From positions 62,001 through 126,000 of the forward strand of contig SFJO01000003.1 of assembly GCA_004555865.1 (NCBI GenBank): a DNA stretch of 64,000 nucleotides, read 5' to 3'. Below the pieces are notes generated by a model that had not been told where the DNA came from, searched no databases, and saw only the letters and a list, made by a program, of their open reading frames with translations. The DNA is from Oscillospiraceae bacterium (lineage in GTDB: Bacteria > Bacillota > Clostridia > Oscillospirales > Ruminococcaceae). Numbering within the stretch: the stretch's first letter is position 1; every line of letters starts with the position of its first letter. Made by a program: the position numbers and the translations under genes. Shown piece after piece: positions 26,573-34,438 of this stretch.

Positions 26573-27049
26573 ATGTTTCGACCCATTCGCAGAAAGAAAA
26601 ACGAGATCAGCCTTCCAGCCGCCCAGCAGCTTTTGCGGGAAGCCCGCCGGGGCGTTCTGGCCGTAAACGGCGACGACGGCTACCCCTATGCCATTCCCAT
26701 CAACTACCTTTATGACGAAGCCGCGCAGAAGCTCTATTTTCACGGGGCGAAAGTCGGGCACAAGGTCGATGCGCTCAAGGCCTGTGACAAGGTGTGCTTC
26801 ACCGTTTACGGGAACGAAACCATCAAGGATGAACCCTGGGCGCCTTATTGGCAGAGCGTTGTGGTGTTCGGCCGCTGCCATTTGAAAGCGCTTGACGCGC
26901 AGGCCCTGGAAACGCTTCGGCGGTTTGCCCTGAAGTATTACCCCAGCGAGGCTTTGGTGGAGGAAGAGATCGCGCAGTCCGGCCGGGCCGTGCAATGGTA
27001 CGAGATCACGATCGAACACCTCAGCGGGAAAGAGATTCAGGAACGGTAA
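26573..27049 (+). CDS. Pyridoxamine 5'-phosphate oxidase-like flavoprotein (Nim-type)
   Basis: The 158-residue protein matches the small split-barrel FMN family that includes nitroimidazole-resistance NimA proteins: ARRGVLAVNGDDGYPYAIPINYLYD near residue 25, LYFHGAKVGHKVDAL, and DKVCFTVYG. Such proteins bind FMN or heme and often act as reductases; antibiotic resistance cannot be concluded from the sequence. The ATG at 26573 has AGGAG ten bases upstream. It is followed 55 bases later by the M14 pair. Confidence 0.85.
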   Translation: MFRPIRRKKNEISLPAAQQLLREARRGVLAVNGDDGYPYAIPINYLYDEAAQKLYFHGAKVGHKVDALKACDKVCFTVYGNETIKDEPWAPYWQSVVVFGRCHLKALDAQALETLRRFALKYYPSEALVEEEIAQSGRAVQWYEITIEHLSGKEIQER

Positions 27050-27104
27050 TGCGCCCGCCTCTTGCCCTCGGCAAAGCCGTTTATTAAAATGAGGAGCTTC
27101 TCTC

Positions 27105-28043
27105 ATGGAACAGACCATTGTTTCTCTTCAGCTGCCGGTGCAGGAGGCACTGGAGATCCGAAAAAACCGCATTGCGCCGCCCGCCGGGCAGGATCGGGGC
27201 AAGCGCATCTGCATTGTGACCGGCGTGCATGGAGATGAATTGGAAGGCCAATACGTCATCTGGGAATTGACCCGCCGCCTGAACGCTCATCCGGAGTGCC
27301 TGCACGGCACAGTGGACCTCTACCCCGCCGTGAACCCGCTGGGCATCAACAGCATCACCCGCGGCGTGCCCCTGTTCGATCTGGACATGAACCGCATTTT
27401 TCCCGGCACCGATCAGGGCCATATGGCCGAATACGCCGCCATGAAGGTCATGGAGGACATTCAGGGGGCCGATGCCGCGCTGGACATCCACGCCAGCAAC
27501 ATCTTTCTGCGGGAGCTGCCCCAGGTGCGGGTGAACGAGGCCAGCGCCGGGGAGCTGGTTCCCCTGGCCAAGCTGCTGAACGTGGATTTTGTCTGGATTC
27601 ACGCCGCCTCCACCGTGTTGGAAAGCACCCTGGCCCACAGCCTGAATGCAGCGGGCACCCGCTGCCTGGTGGTGGAGATGGGCGTTGGAATGCGCATCAC
27701 TCAAAACTACGGCAACCAGCTCATCGACGGCATTTTTGCCCTGATGAAACACCTTGGCCTTTGGGACGGCCCCACCGTGCCGACCCGCACCCCCATCGTC
27801 AGCCGAGACGAAGTGGCGTTCATCAATGCCTCCGAAGCCGGTATTTTTCTGCCGGCGGTGCAGCACAACGGCATGGTGCAGGCCGGGCAGACCCTGGGCG
27901 TGATTGCCGACCCGCTCACCGGCGGCACCCGCGAGATGGTAACCGCCCCGGCCGCCGGGCTGCTGTTCACCCTGCGGGAATACCCGGTGGTGTACCCCGG
28001 CAGCCTGCTGGCCCGCATTCTGAAAGGAGGGCTGAGCGAATGA
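27105..28043 (+). CDS. Succinylglutamate desuccinylase/aspartoacylase-type M14 deacylase
   Basis: The 312-residue protein keeps the zinc site of the AstE/AspA branch of M14: GVHGDELEGQ near residue 43 supplies His and Glu, and LDIHASN near residue 126 supplies the second His. DMNRIFPG is the substrate-binding signature. The family removes acyl groups from amino-acid derivatives; the substrate here is unknown. Its stop overlaps the start of a paralogue (ATGA), so the two are made together, and that paralogue has lost the zinc ligands. The ATG at 27105 follows AATGAGGAG. Confidence 0.88.
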   Translation: MEQTIVSLQLPVQEALEIRKNRIAPPAGQDRGKRICIVTGVHGDELEGQYVIWELTRRLNAHPECLHGTVDLYPAVNPLGINSITRGVPLFDLDMNRIFPGTDQGHMAEYAAMKVMEDIQGADAALDIHASNIFLRELPQVRVNEASAGELVPLAKLLNVDFVWIHAASTVLESTLAHSLNAAGTRCLVVEMGVGMRITQNYGNQLIDGIFALMKHLGLWDGPTVPTRTPIVSRDEVAFINASEAGIFLPAVQHNGMVQAGQTLGVIADPLTGGTREMVTAPAAGLLFTLREYPVVYPGSLLARILKGGLSE

Positions 28044-28975
28044 AACAGGAAACGCTGTTCACGCTGGATACCCCCTACCGGCAGAAGCTGGATGTGGAGG
28101 GGTTCCGCTTCGGAAAAGGTGAAAAAAGCCTGTGCGTCGTGGGGGCTCTGCGGGGCAACGAAGTGCAGCAGATGTACGTGTGCAGCCAGCTGGTGCAGCA
28201 GCTGAAGTGGATGGAAGCCCACAACGACCTGTACGCCGGCCACGAGATTCTGATCATTCCCTGCGTGAACCATTTTTCCATGAACGTGGGGTCCCGCTTC
28301 TGGGCGATGGACCACACCGACATCAACCGTATGTTTCCCGGCTACGCGGACGGCGAAACCACCCAGCGCATTGCCGCCGCCCTGTTTGACACCGTAAAAG
28401 AATACCAATACGGCATTCAGTTCGCCAGCTTTTATATGCCCGGCGACTTTGTGCCCCATGTGCGCATGATGGAAACCGGCTGCCACACCGCCAGCCTGGC
28501 CAATCTGTTCGGGCTGCCCTTTGTCATGCTGCACAAGCCCGGCCCTTACGACACCGCCACCCTGAACTACAACTGGCAATTGTGGGACACCAATGCCTTT
28601 TCCATTTATACCAAGGAGACCGACCGCATCGACGATGCCAGCGCCGCCCAGGCCGTCACCGCCGTGCTGCGCTTTCTCTCCCGGCTGGGCGTGGTGAAAT
28701 ACACCTGCCACAGCGGCTGCCTGCCCAGCGTGCTGCACGAAGAGGATCTTACCTCGGTCATCACCCCCTGCGGCGGGGTATTCCGCCGCCTGCTGGGGCC
28801 GGGGGAATATGCCGAATACGGCCAGGTGCTGGGCCAGCTGCTGGACCCCTTCACCGGCGAGGTTCGGGCCGAGCTGCGCAGCCCCACCAGCGGCACCGTC
28901 TTTTTTGCCATTCATCATCCCCTGTGCACCGAGCATACGGTGGCCTTCCGCATCATCCGGCGTATGCGGCTGTAA
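28040..28975 (+). CDS. M14 deacylase paralogue without zinc ligands
   Basis: This 311-residue paralogue of the preceding gene aligns along its length (GALRGNEVQQ versus GVHGDELEGQ; DINRMFPG versus DMNRIFPG). The first zinc His is Arg, and the region equivalent to LDIHAS reads YGIQFAS, so the second His is Gln. The Glu remains. Two of three ligands are thus gone and a catalytic role is unlikely unless others replace them; a regulatory or structural partner of the active paralogue is inferred. Start and stop overlap by four bases. RBS AAAGGAGG nine bases upstream. Confidence 0.82.
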   Translation: MKQETLFTLDTPYRQKLDVEGFRFGKGEKSLCVVGALRGNEVQQMYVCSQLVQQLKWMEAHNDLYAGHEILIIPCVNHFSMNVGSRFWAMDHTDINRMFPGYADGETTQRIAAALFDTVKEYQYGIQFASFYMPGDFVPHVRMMETGCHTASLANLFGLPFVMLHKPGPYDTATLNYNWQLWDTNAFSIYTKETDRIDDASAAQAVTAVLRFLSRLGVVKYTCHSGCLPSVLHEEDLTSVITPCGGVFRRLLGPGEYAEYGQVLGQLLDPFTGEVRAELRSPTSGTVFFAIHHPLCTEHTVAFRIIRRMRL

Positions 28976-29055
28976 ACGCGCACCGGGGCCTTTTCCCATC
29001 CTTTGCTCAAACTTGATACTTGCCGGAACCAGGAATATTAAAAGGAAGGGTGTCT

Positions 29056-30444
29056 ATGTCCGCACAAAACGATTCTCGGGCGCAAAGCCAGGCCCAATAT
29101 GAAAAAATGACCGGCACCCCCATTCCCAGGCTGGTGCTCACGCTGGCGGCCCCCACCGTGGTCAGTATGCTGGTCAGCTCCATTTACAACATGGCCGATA
29201 CATTTTTTGTAAGCCAGCTTGGCACCAGTGCCTCCGGCGCCGTGGGCGTGGTGTTCAGCCTGATGGCCATCATTCAGGCCGTGGGCTTCACTCTGGGCAT
29301 GGGCTCCGGCAGCATCATCTCCCGCCTGCTGGGCCGCCAGCAGACGCAGGACGCCACCCGCTATGCCTCCACCGCCTTTTTCACCTGCTTCGGCATCGGC
29401 TGCCTGCTTACGGTGGGCGGGCTGCTATTTCTGCCCCCCATAATGCGCCTACTGGGCGCCACCCAGACCATTCTGCCCTACGCCCGCGATTACGGCCGCT
29501 ACATTCTGCTGGCCGCCCCTTTTATGGCCAGCAGCTTCACCATGAACAACATTCTCCGGTTTGAGGGCAAGGCCTCGCTGGCTATGATTGGCCTGACCAC
29601 CGGTGGCATTCTGAATATGGTGCTGGACCCGCTGCTCATCTTCGGGCTTCATCTGGGCATTGCCGGGGCCGCCATCGCCACTGGCCTGAGCCAGCTGATC
29701 AGCTGGAGCATCCTGCTCTCCATTTTTCTTTTGCGCAAAACCCAGTGCCGCCTTTCGCTGCGTTATTACACCCGGAATGTGCGGGAGCTGCTGGAAATTC
29801 TCAAGCAGGGGCTGCCCAGCCTGTCCCGTCAGGGTCTGGCAAGCCTGGCCAGTATGCTGCTGAACCAGAATGCCGCCGTCTATGGCGACGCAGCGGTGGC
29901 CGCCATGAGCATCGTCTCCCGCATCTGTATGTTCGTGCTCAGCGTGATGCTGGGCATTGGGCAGGGCTTCCAGCCGGTGGCCGGCTTCAACTACGGTGCG
30001 GGCAAATATTCCCGGGTCAAGCAGGCATTCCGTTTCACCTTCCTTCTGGGCGAGATTTCCATGAGCGTTCTGGCCCTGCTGGGCTTTGCGTTTGCACCTC
30101 AGCTGGTGCAGCTTTTCCGGGATGACCCCCAGGTGGTGCTCATCGGCGGGTTTGCCCTGCGCTGCCAGTGCGTGGCGCTGGCCCTGCAGCCCCTGAACGT
30201 CTGCAGCAATATGCTGTTTCAGAGCATCGGCAAAAGCAAGCCGGCCACCTTCCTCTCCTGTACCCGCCAGGGCCTGTTTTTCATCCCGGCCATTCTGGTA
30301 CTGCCGCGGGTCATCGGGCTGACCGGCGTACAGATCACCCAGCCCCTGGCGGACATTCTCTCGTTTGTGGTCTCGGTTCCTCTGCTGCTGCGCTTTTTCC
30401 GCCAGCTGCCCCGGGATGAAGCCGAGCCTTTCGAGAAATTGTAA
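29056..30444 (+). CDS. MATE family exporter
   Basis: The 462-residue protein has 12 membrane helices and the MATE pattern: TLAAPTVVSMLVSSIYNMADTFFVSQLG in the first helix pair, GMGSGSIISRLLGR, and in the second half GIGQGFQPVAGFNYGA. MATE proteins export cationic drugs or metabolites using sodium or protons. The N-terminus is hydrophilic (about 25 residues). The ATG at 29056 has AAAGGAAGG. No regulator or terminator is adjacent; the ilv T-box promoter follows. Confidence 0.93.
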   Translation: MSAQNDSRAQSQAQYEKMTGTPIPRLVLTLAAPTVVSMLVSSIYNMADTFFVSQLGTSASGAVGVVFSLMAIIQAVGFTLGMGSGSIISRLLGRQQTQDATRYASTAFFTCFGIGCLLTVGGLLFLPPIMRLLGATQTILPYARDYGRYILLAAPFMASSFTMNNILRFEGKASLAMIGLTTGGILNMVLDPLLIFGLHLGIAGAAIATGLSQLISWSILLSIFLLRKTQCRLSLRYYTRNVRELLEILKQGLPSLSRQGLASLASMLLNQNAAVYGDAAVAAMSIVSRICMFVLSVMLGIGQGFQPVAGFNYGAGKYSRVKQAFRFTFLLGEISMSVLALLGFAFAPQLVQLFRDDPQVVLIGGFALRCQCVALALQPLNVCSNMLFQSIGKSKPATFLSCTRQGLFFIPAILVLPRVIGLTGVQITQPLADILSFVVSVPLLLRFFRQLPRDEAEPFEKL

Positions 30445-30495
30445 TATTTGTAGATTTTTTACGGAAAAAGCGCAGCCTTTTTTCTCTTTCGCCCG

Positions 30496-30524
30496 TTGAC
30501 GTGCCAAAGAGCGCGCGATATAAT
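30496..30524 (+). promoter_or_regulatory. Promoter of the ilvBNCD operon
   Basis: TTGACG (30496-30501), 17 bases, TATAAT (30519-30524); transcription would start near 30531. Confidence 0.85.
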
Positions 30525-30530
30525 AAAAAG

Positions 30531-30866
30531 CAATTACACAAAACTCAAATGCAGTGAAGGGAACAAGTACCCTTCCGTGTGGCCTTGAGAGAACTGCCGG
30601 ATGGTGAAAGGTAGCAGGTGCAGCGGAAGCAGGAAGTCATCCCGGAGCAGCCGACCCAAAGGCGGGCCTTGAGAAAAGCAATTGCGCTTTTCAAGCAGGA
30701 TATGCCCGCTCAGTAGGCTCGGACGGGCGCACCCGTTACTGTGCATGGCTTTCAACCGGAAGCCGTTGAGCGGCCATAGCACATGCTATGGCAAAGAAGA
30801 GTGGTACCGCAGAGAACGTTCTGAGCGTCTTTGTCTCTTTAACAGGAGGCAGAGGCGCTTTTTGTT
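30531..30866 (+). promoter_or_regulatory. T-box leader of ilvBNCD, apparent Val (GUC) specifier
   Basis: The T-box core AGAGTGGTACCGCAGAG lies at 30798-30814, followed by a terminator hairpin (GCGTCTTTG.../...CAGAGGCGC, T-run ending near 30866). In stem I, CTTCCG pairs with CGGAAG; below it the 5' side carries AGTA (specifier-loop motif) and the 3' side GAA-GTC-A, closed by GGGA/TCCC. The specifier therefore reads GTC at 30636-30638, matching tRNA-Val(GAC). Uncharged tRNA-Val would favour the antiterminator and switch on branched-chain synthesis. Confidence 0.85.
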
Positions 30867-30910
30867 TTCTTAGTCCAGCAAAGTTTCACACGTTCCAGGA
30901 GGAGTTCCCC

Positions 30911-32578
30911 ATGATGCTGACAGGCGCACAGATTTTTGTAAGAGTTTTGATCGAACAGGGTGTAGACACCATGTTCGGCTATCCCGGCGGTTCGGTCCTG
31001 AATCTGTACGATGAACTGTACAAGGCACAGGATCAGATCACCCACATTATGACCGCCCACGAGCAGGGCGCCGCCCACGCGGCGGACGGCTACGCCCGCG
31101 CCACCGGCCGCACCGGCGTGGTGCTGGCCACCAGCGGCCCGGGTGCCACCAACCTGGTCACCGGCATCGCCACCGCGTATATGGACAGCGTCCCTATGGT
31201 TGCCTTCACCGGCAACGTGGGCACCAATTTGATCGGCAAAGACAGCTTCCAGGAAGTGTACATCACCGGCATCACCATGCCCATCACCAAGCACAACTTT
31301 GTGGTGCGCCACGTGGAAGAGCTGGCCGACACCATGCGGGAAGCCTTCCGCATTGCCCAGACCGGCCGCAAGGGCCCCGTTCTGGTGGACATTCCCAAGG
31401 ACGTGACCAGCGCCCGCGCTGAATACACCCCCGCCCCGGCTTTCCGGCCCGCGCCTCCCAGCACCGAGTACGACCCCATCGCCGTGCGCCAGGCCGCTGA
31501 GATCATCAACCGGGCCAAACGTCCCATCATCTACTTCGGCGGCGGCACCCACACCAACGGCGGCCGCACCTACCTGCAGGAGCTGATCCACAAGGCAGAT
31601 ATTCCCGCTACCCATACTCTGATGGCTGCCGGCGTGCTGAGCTATGGCGACCCCATGAACCTGGGCATTCTGGGCATGCACGGCAACTTTACCAGCAACA
31701 AGGCGGTGGACGAAGCCGACGTGGTGGTAGCCATCGGCACCCGCTTCTCGGACCGTGTTGCCCTGAACACCAAGAGCTTTGCCCACAATGCCACCATCGT
31801 GCAGATCGACATCGACCCCGCCGAGGTGAGCAAGAACGTTCCCGTTGGGCACAGCGTGGTGGGGGACGCGGCGGTGATCCTCTCCGCCATGCTCCCCTAC
31901 ATTCAGCCCGCCCGTCACGAAGAATGGTGGGCACAGATTCACGAGTGGCAGGCCAACGATTTCCATCCGCAGGATCACGATGACCGGATGATGCCCCACC
32001 AGATCATCGGCACCTGCTGCGAGCTGGCCGGGCCGGACGCGGTTTACGTCACCGACGTGGGCCAGCACCAGATGTGGGCCGCCCAGTACATCAAGCACGT
32101 GAAGGAGCGCGGTTTTCTCACCAGCGGCGGCCTGGGCACCATGGGCTTCGGCTACGGTGCCGCGCTGGGTGCGCAGGCGGCCCTGGGCCGTGAGACGCCC
32201 GTGGTCATGATGACCGGCGACGGCTCCTTCCACATGAACATGAACGAGGCCTGCACGGCGGTCAGCTACAACCTGCCGGTGGTCACGGTCATCTTCAACA
32301 ACCAGGTGCTGGGCATGGTCCGCCAGTGGCAGACCGCCTTCTATGGCAAGCGCTACTCCAGCACCGACCCCCATCGCCAGACCAACTATGTGAAGGTCGC
32401 CGAGGGCTTTGGCCTGAAGGGCTATCACTGCGAAAATCTGGAGCAGTTCAAGGCAGCCTTTGCCGAAGCGTTGGCCAGCCACAAGCCCGCCTGGATCGAG
32501 TGCGTCATCAACAAGGACGAGAAGGTTCTGCCCATGATCCCCGCCGGCGGCACCATTGAAGATATGATGATGAGCTGA
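30911..32578 (+). CDS. ilvB: Acetolactate synthase large subunit
   Basis: The 555-residue ThDP enzyme condenses two pyruvate, or pyruvate with 2-oxobutyrate, the first common step to valine, leucine and isoleucine. The N-terminal domain has FGYPGGSVLNLYDEL and the catalytic Glu in TAHEQGAAHAADGYAR; the central FAD domain and the C-terminal ThDP motif (GDGSFHMNMNEACTAVSYNLPV, ending NNQ) follow. It is the first gene behind the T-box; RBS AGGAGGAG. Its small subunit ilvN follows 47 bases later. Confidence 0.97.
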   Translation: MMLTGAQIFVRVLIEQGVDTMFGYPGGSVLNLYDELYKAQDQITHIMTAHEQGAAHAADGYARATGRTGVVLATSGPGATNLVTGIATAYMDSVPMVAFTGNVGTNLIGKDSFQEVYITGITMPITKHNFVVRHVEELADTMREAFRIAQTGRKGPVLVDIPKDVTSARAEYTPAPAFRPAPPSTEYDPIAVRQAAEIINRAKRPIIYFGGGTHTNGGRTYLQELIHKADIPATHTLMAAGVLSYGDPMNLGILGMHGNFTSNKAVDEADVVVAIGTRFSDRVALNTKSFAHNATIVQIDIDPAEVSKNVPVGHSVVGDAAVILSAMLPYIQPARHEEWWAQIHEWQANDFHPQDHDDRMMPHQIIGTCCELAGPDAVYVTDVGQHQMWAAQYIKHVKERGFLTSGGLGTMGFGYGAALGAQAALGRETPVVMMTGDGSFHMNMNEACTAVSYNLPVVTVIFNNQVLGMVRQWQTAFYGKRYSSTDPHRQTNYVKVAEGFGLKGYHCENLEQFKAAFAEALASHKPAWIECVINKDEKVLPMIPAGGTIEDMMMS

Positions 32579-32625
32579 CGGCTTTTGCCCAAAGCGTTTC
32601 CCAGTTTTTAAGGAGGCAACCACCC

Positions 32626-33132
32626 ATGAATCGCCATGTGATCAGCCTGCTGGTGGACAACCACGCAGGCGTTCTGACACGGGTTTCCAGCCTGTTTGGC
32701 CGCCGCGGCTACAACATCGACAGCCTGACCGTGTCCGCCACCAACAATCCCGCCATCAGCCGCATTACCATTGTGGTGCATGTGGACGATGAGACCGAAT
32801 TGCAGCAGATCATTCTGCAGAGCGCCAACCTGCAGGAGACCCAGCAGGTGTTCGCGTTGGACATCAGCCACAGCTTGCTGCGTGAGCTGCTGCTGATCAA
32901 GGTGCAGGCCGATGTGACCAACCGGACCGAGCTGAAGGAGATCTGCTCCATCTACAAGGCCAAGATCATCGACCTCTCCCCCGACAGCATGGTGTTTGAG
33001 CTGACCGGCGAGCCGGAGAAGATCGACGCGTTCCTGAAGATGCTGGCCGGATACAAGATCCTGGAGATGTGCCGCACCGGCATCACCGCCCTGGAGCGGG
33101 GCGGCGCTCACGGCCACGTGCAGCAGCAGTAA
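32626..33132 (+). CDS. ilvN: Acetolactate synthase small (regulatory) subunit
   Basis: The 168-residue protein has the N-terminal ACT domain (about 1-75; ISLLVDNHAGVLTRVSSLFGRRGYNIDSL) and the C-terminal ALS_ss domain. It activates the large subunit and gives valine feedback inhibition. RBS AAGGAGG seven bases before the ATG. Confidence 0.97.
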   Translation: MNRHVISLLVDNHAGVLTRVSSLFGRRGYNIDSLTVSATNNPAISRITIVVHVDDETELQQIILQSANLQETQQVFALDISHSLLRELLLIKVQADVTNRTELKEICSIYKAKIIDLSPDSMVFELTGEPEKIDAFLKMLAGYKILEMCRTGITALERGGAHGHVQQQ

Positions 33133-33276
33133 GCCTTTGCTTTTCACCTGCATCCGGAGCCCTCTTTCCGGCATGGCAGGAGAAAATAAATTCGAGAGGG
33201 CGCATCGCAGCGCTTTCCCATCTTCGTAAATACGCCACCACTTAACTTGACAAAGAAAACAAGGAGTGTAAGAACC

Positions 33277-34287
33277 ATGATCAAGAAGTATTACGACACC
33301 GATTGCAACCTGGGCGTGCTGGACGGAAAGACCGTCGCCGTCATCGGCTTCGGCAGCCAGGGCCATGCTCATTCCATGAACCTGGCCGAGAGCGGTGTGA
33401 AGGTCGTTGTCGGCCTGCGCAAGGGCAGCGCCCACTGGGAGAAGGCTGAGAAGTTCGCCGAGACCAACGAGAACTTCTCCGTTGCCACCATCGAAGAGGC
33501 CGCTCAGGCTGGTGATGTGGTCATGATGCTGGTGCCTGATGAGCTGGCTGCCGACATCTACAACAAGCAGGTGGCTCCCTACATGAAGGAAGGCGACACC
33601 CTGTGCTTCGCCCACGGCTTCAACATCCACTTCCAGTTCATCAAGCCTCAGCCCAACATCGACGTCATCATGATCGCCCCCAAGGGCCCCGGCCACACCG
33701 TTCGCAGCCAGTACCTGGAGGGCAAGGGCGTGCCCAGCCTGATCGCCGTGCAGCAGGATTACACCGGTAAGGCCAAGGAGACCGCTCTGGCCTACGCTTC
33801 CGGCATCGGCGCCGGCCGTGCAGGCATCCTGGAGACCAGCTTCCGTGAGGAGACCGAGACCGACCTGTTCGGTGAGCAGGCCGTTCTGTGCGGCGGCGTG
33901 TGCGAGCTGATGCACGCCGGTTTCGACACCCTGGTTGCCGCCGGCTACGAGCCCGAGATGGCTTACTTCGAGTGCATCCATGAGATGAAGCTGATCGTTG
34001 ACCTGATCAACCAGGGCGGCTTCGGCAAGATGCGTTACTCCATCTCCAACACCGCTGAGTACGGCGACTACCGCACCGGCAAGCGCCTGATCACCGAGGA
34101 GACCCGCAAGGAGATGCGCAAGGTTCTGACCGAGATCCAGGACGGCACCTTCGCCAGCGAGTTCATGACCGAGATGAGCAGCGGCCGCAAGGCTCACTTC
34201 CTGGCTCAACGCCGCATCCAGACCGAGCATCCCGTGGAGAAAGTCGGTGCCGAGCTGCGTGAGATGATGAGCTGGCTGAAGAAGTAA
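33277..34287 (+). CDS. ilvC: Ketol-acid reductoisomerase, class I
   Basis: The 336-residue enzyme isomerises and reduces acetolactate with NAD(P)H and Mg. The Rossmann loop is GFGSQGHAHSMNL; the cofactor-selecting loop after VVVGLRKGS is short, as in class I. The C-terminal knotted domain contains DLFGEQAVLCGG. Codon choice is strikingly uniform (CTG, GGC, AAG), more so than in its neighbours, suggesting very high expression. RBS AAGGAG. 144 bases separate it from ilvN. Confidence 0.97.
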   Translation: MIKKYYDTDCNLGVLDGKTVAVIGFGSQGHAHSMNLAESGVKVVVGLRKGSAHWEKAEKFAETNENFSVATIEEAAQAGDVVMMLVPDELAADIYNKQVAPYMKEGDTLCFAHGFNIHFQFIKPQPNIDVIMIAPKGPGHTVRSQYLEGKGVPSLIAVQQDYTGKAKETALAYASGIGAGRAGILETSFREETETDLFGEQAVLCGGVCELMHAGFDTLVAAGYEPEMAYFECIHEMKLIVDLINQGGFGKMRYSISNTAEYGDYRTGKRLITEETRKEMRKVLTEIQDGTFASEFMTEMSSGRKAHFLAQRRIQTEHPVEKVGAELREMMSWLKK

Positions 34288-34308
34288 GCTCTGCGCTCCC
34301 CTTTTTTC

Positions 34309-34395
34309 AGAAGCGAAAAGCAGCGGGCCGGGCATGGCCTGGCGGCATGGGTTTTTTCCCGTAGCTGCTTGTCAGCCCGGCCCGTTTTCGCTTTT
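34309..34395 (+). promoter_or_regulatory. Large hairpin between ilvC and ilvD
   Basis: Outer arms AAGCGAAAA and TTTTCGCTT and inner arms CGGGCCGGG and CCCGGCCCG enclose a second T-rich hairpin (GCATGGG...). A T-rich tract follows. It may be a terminator giving partial read-through into ilvD, or an mRNA-processing or stability element that keeps ilvC mRNA abundant. Confidence 0.55.
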
Positions 34396-34438
34396 ATTTC
34401 GACCGTATTTCGTTTTTTTGCAAAGTTAGGAGACAACG

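Noticed and set aside
30839..34335. Long minus-strand frames opposite ilvB, ilvN and ilvC
   Set aside because: Antisense of clearly identified biosynthetic genes.
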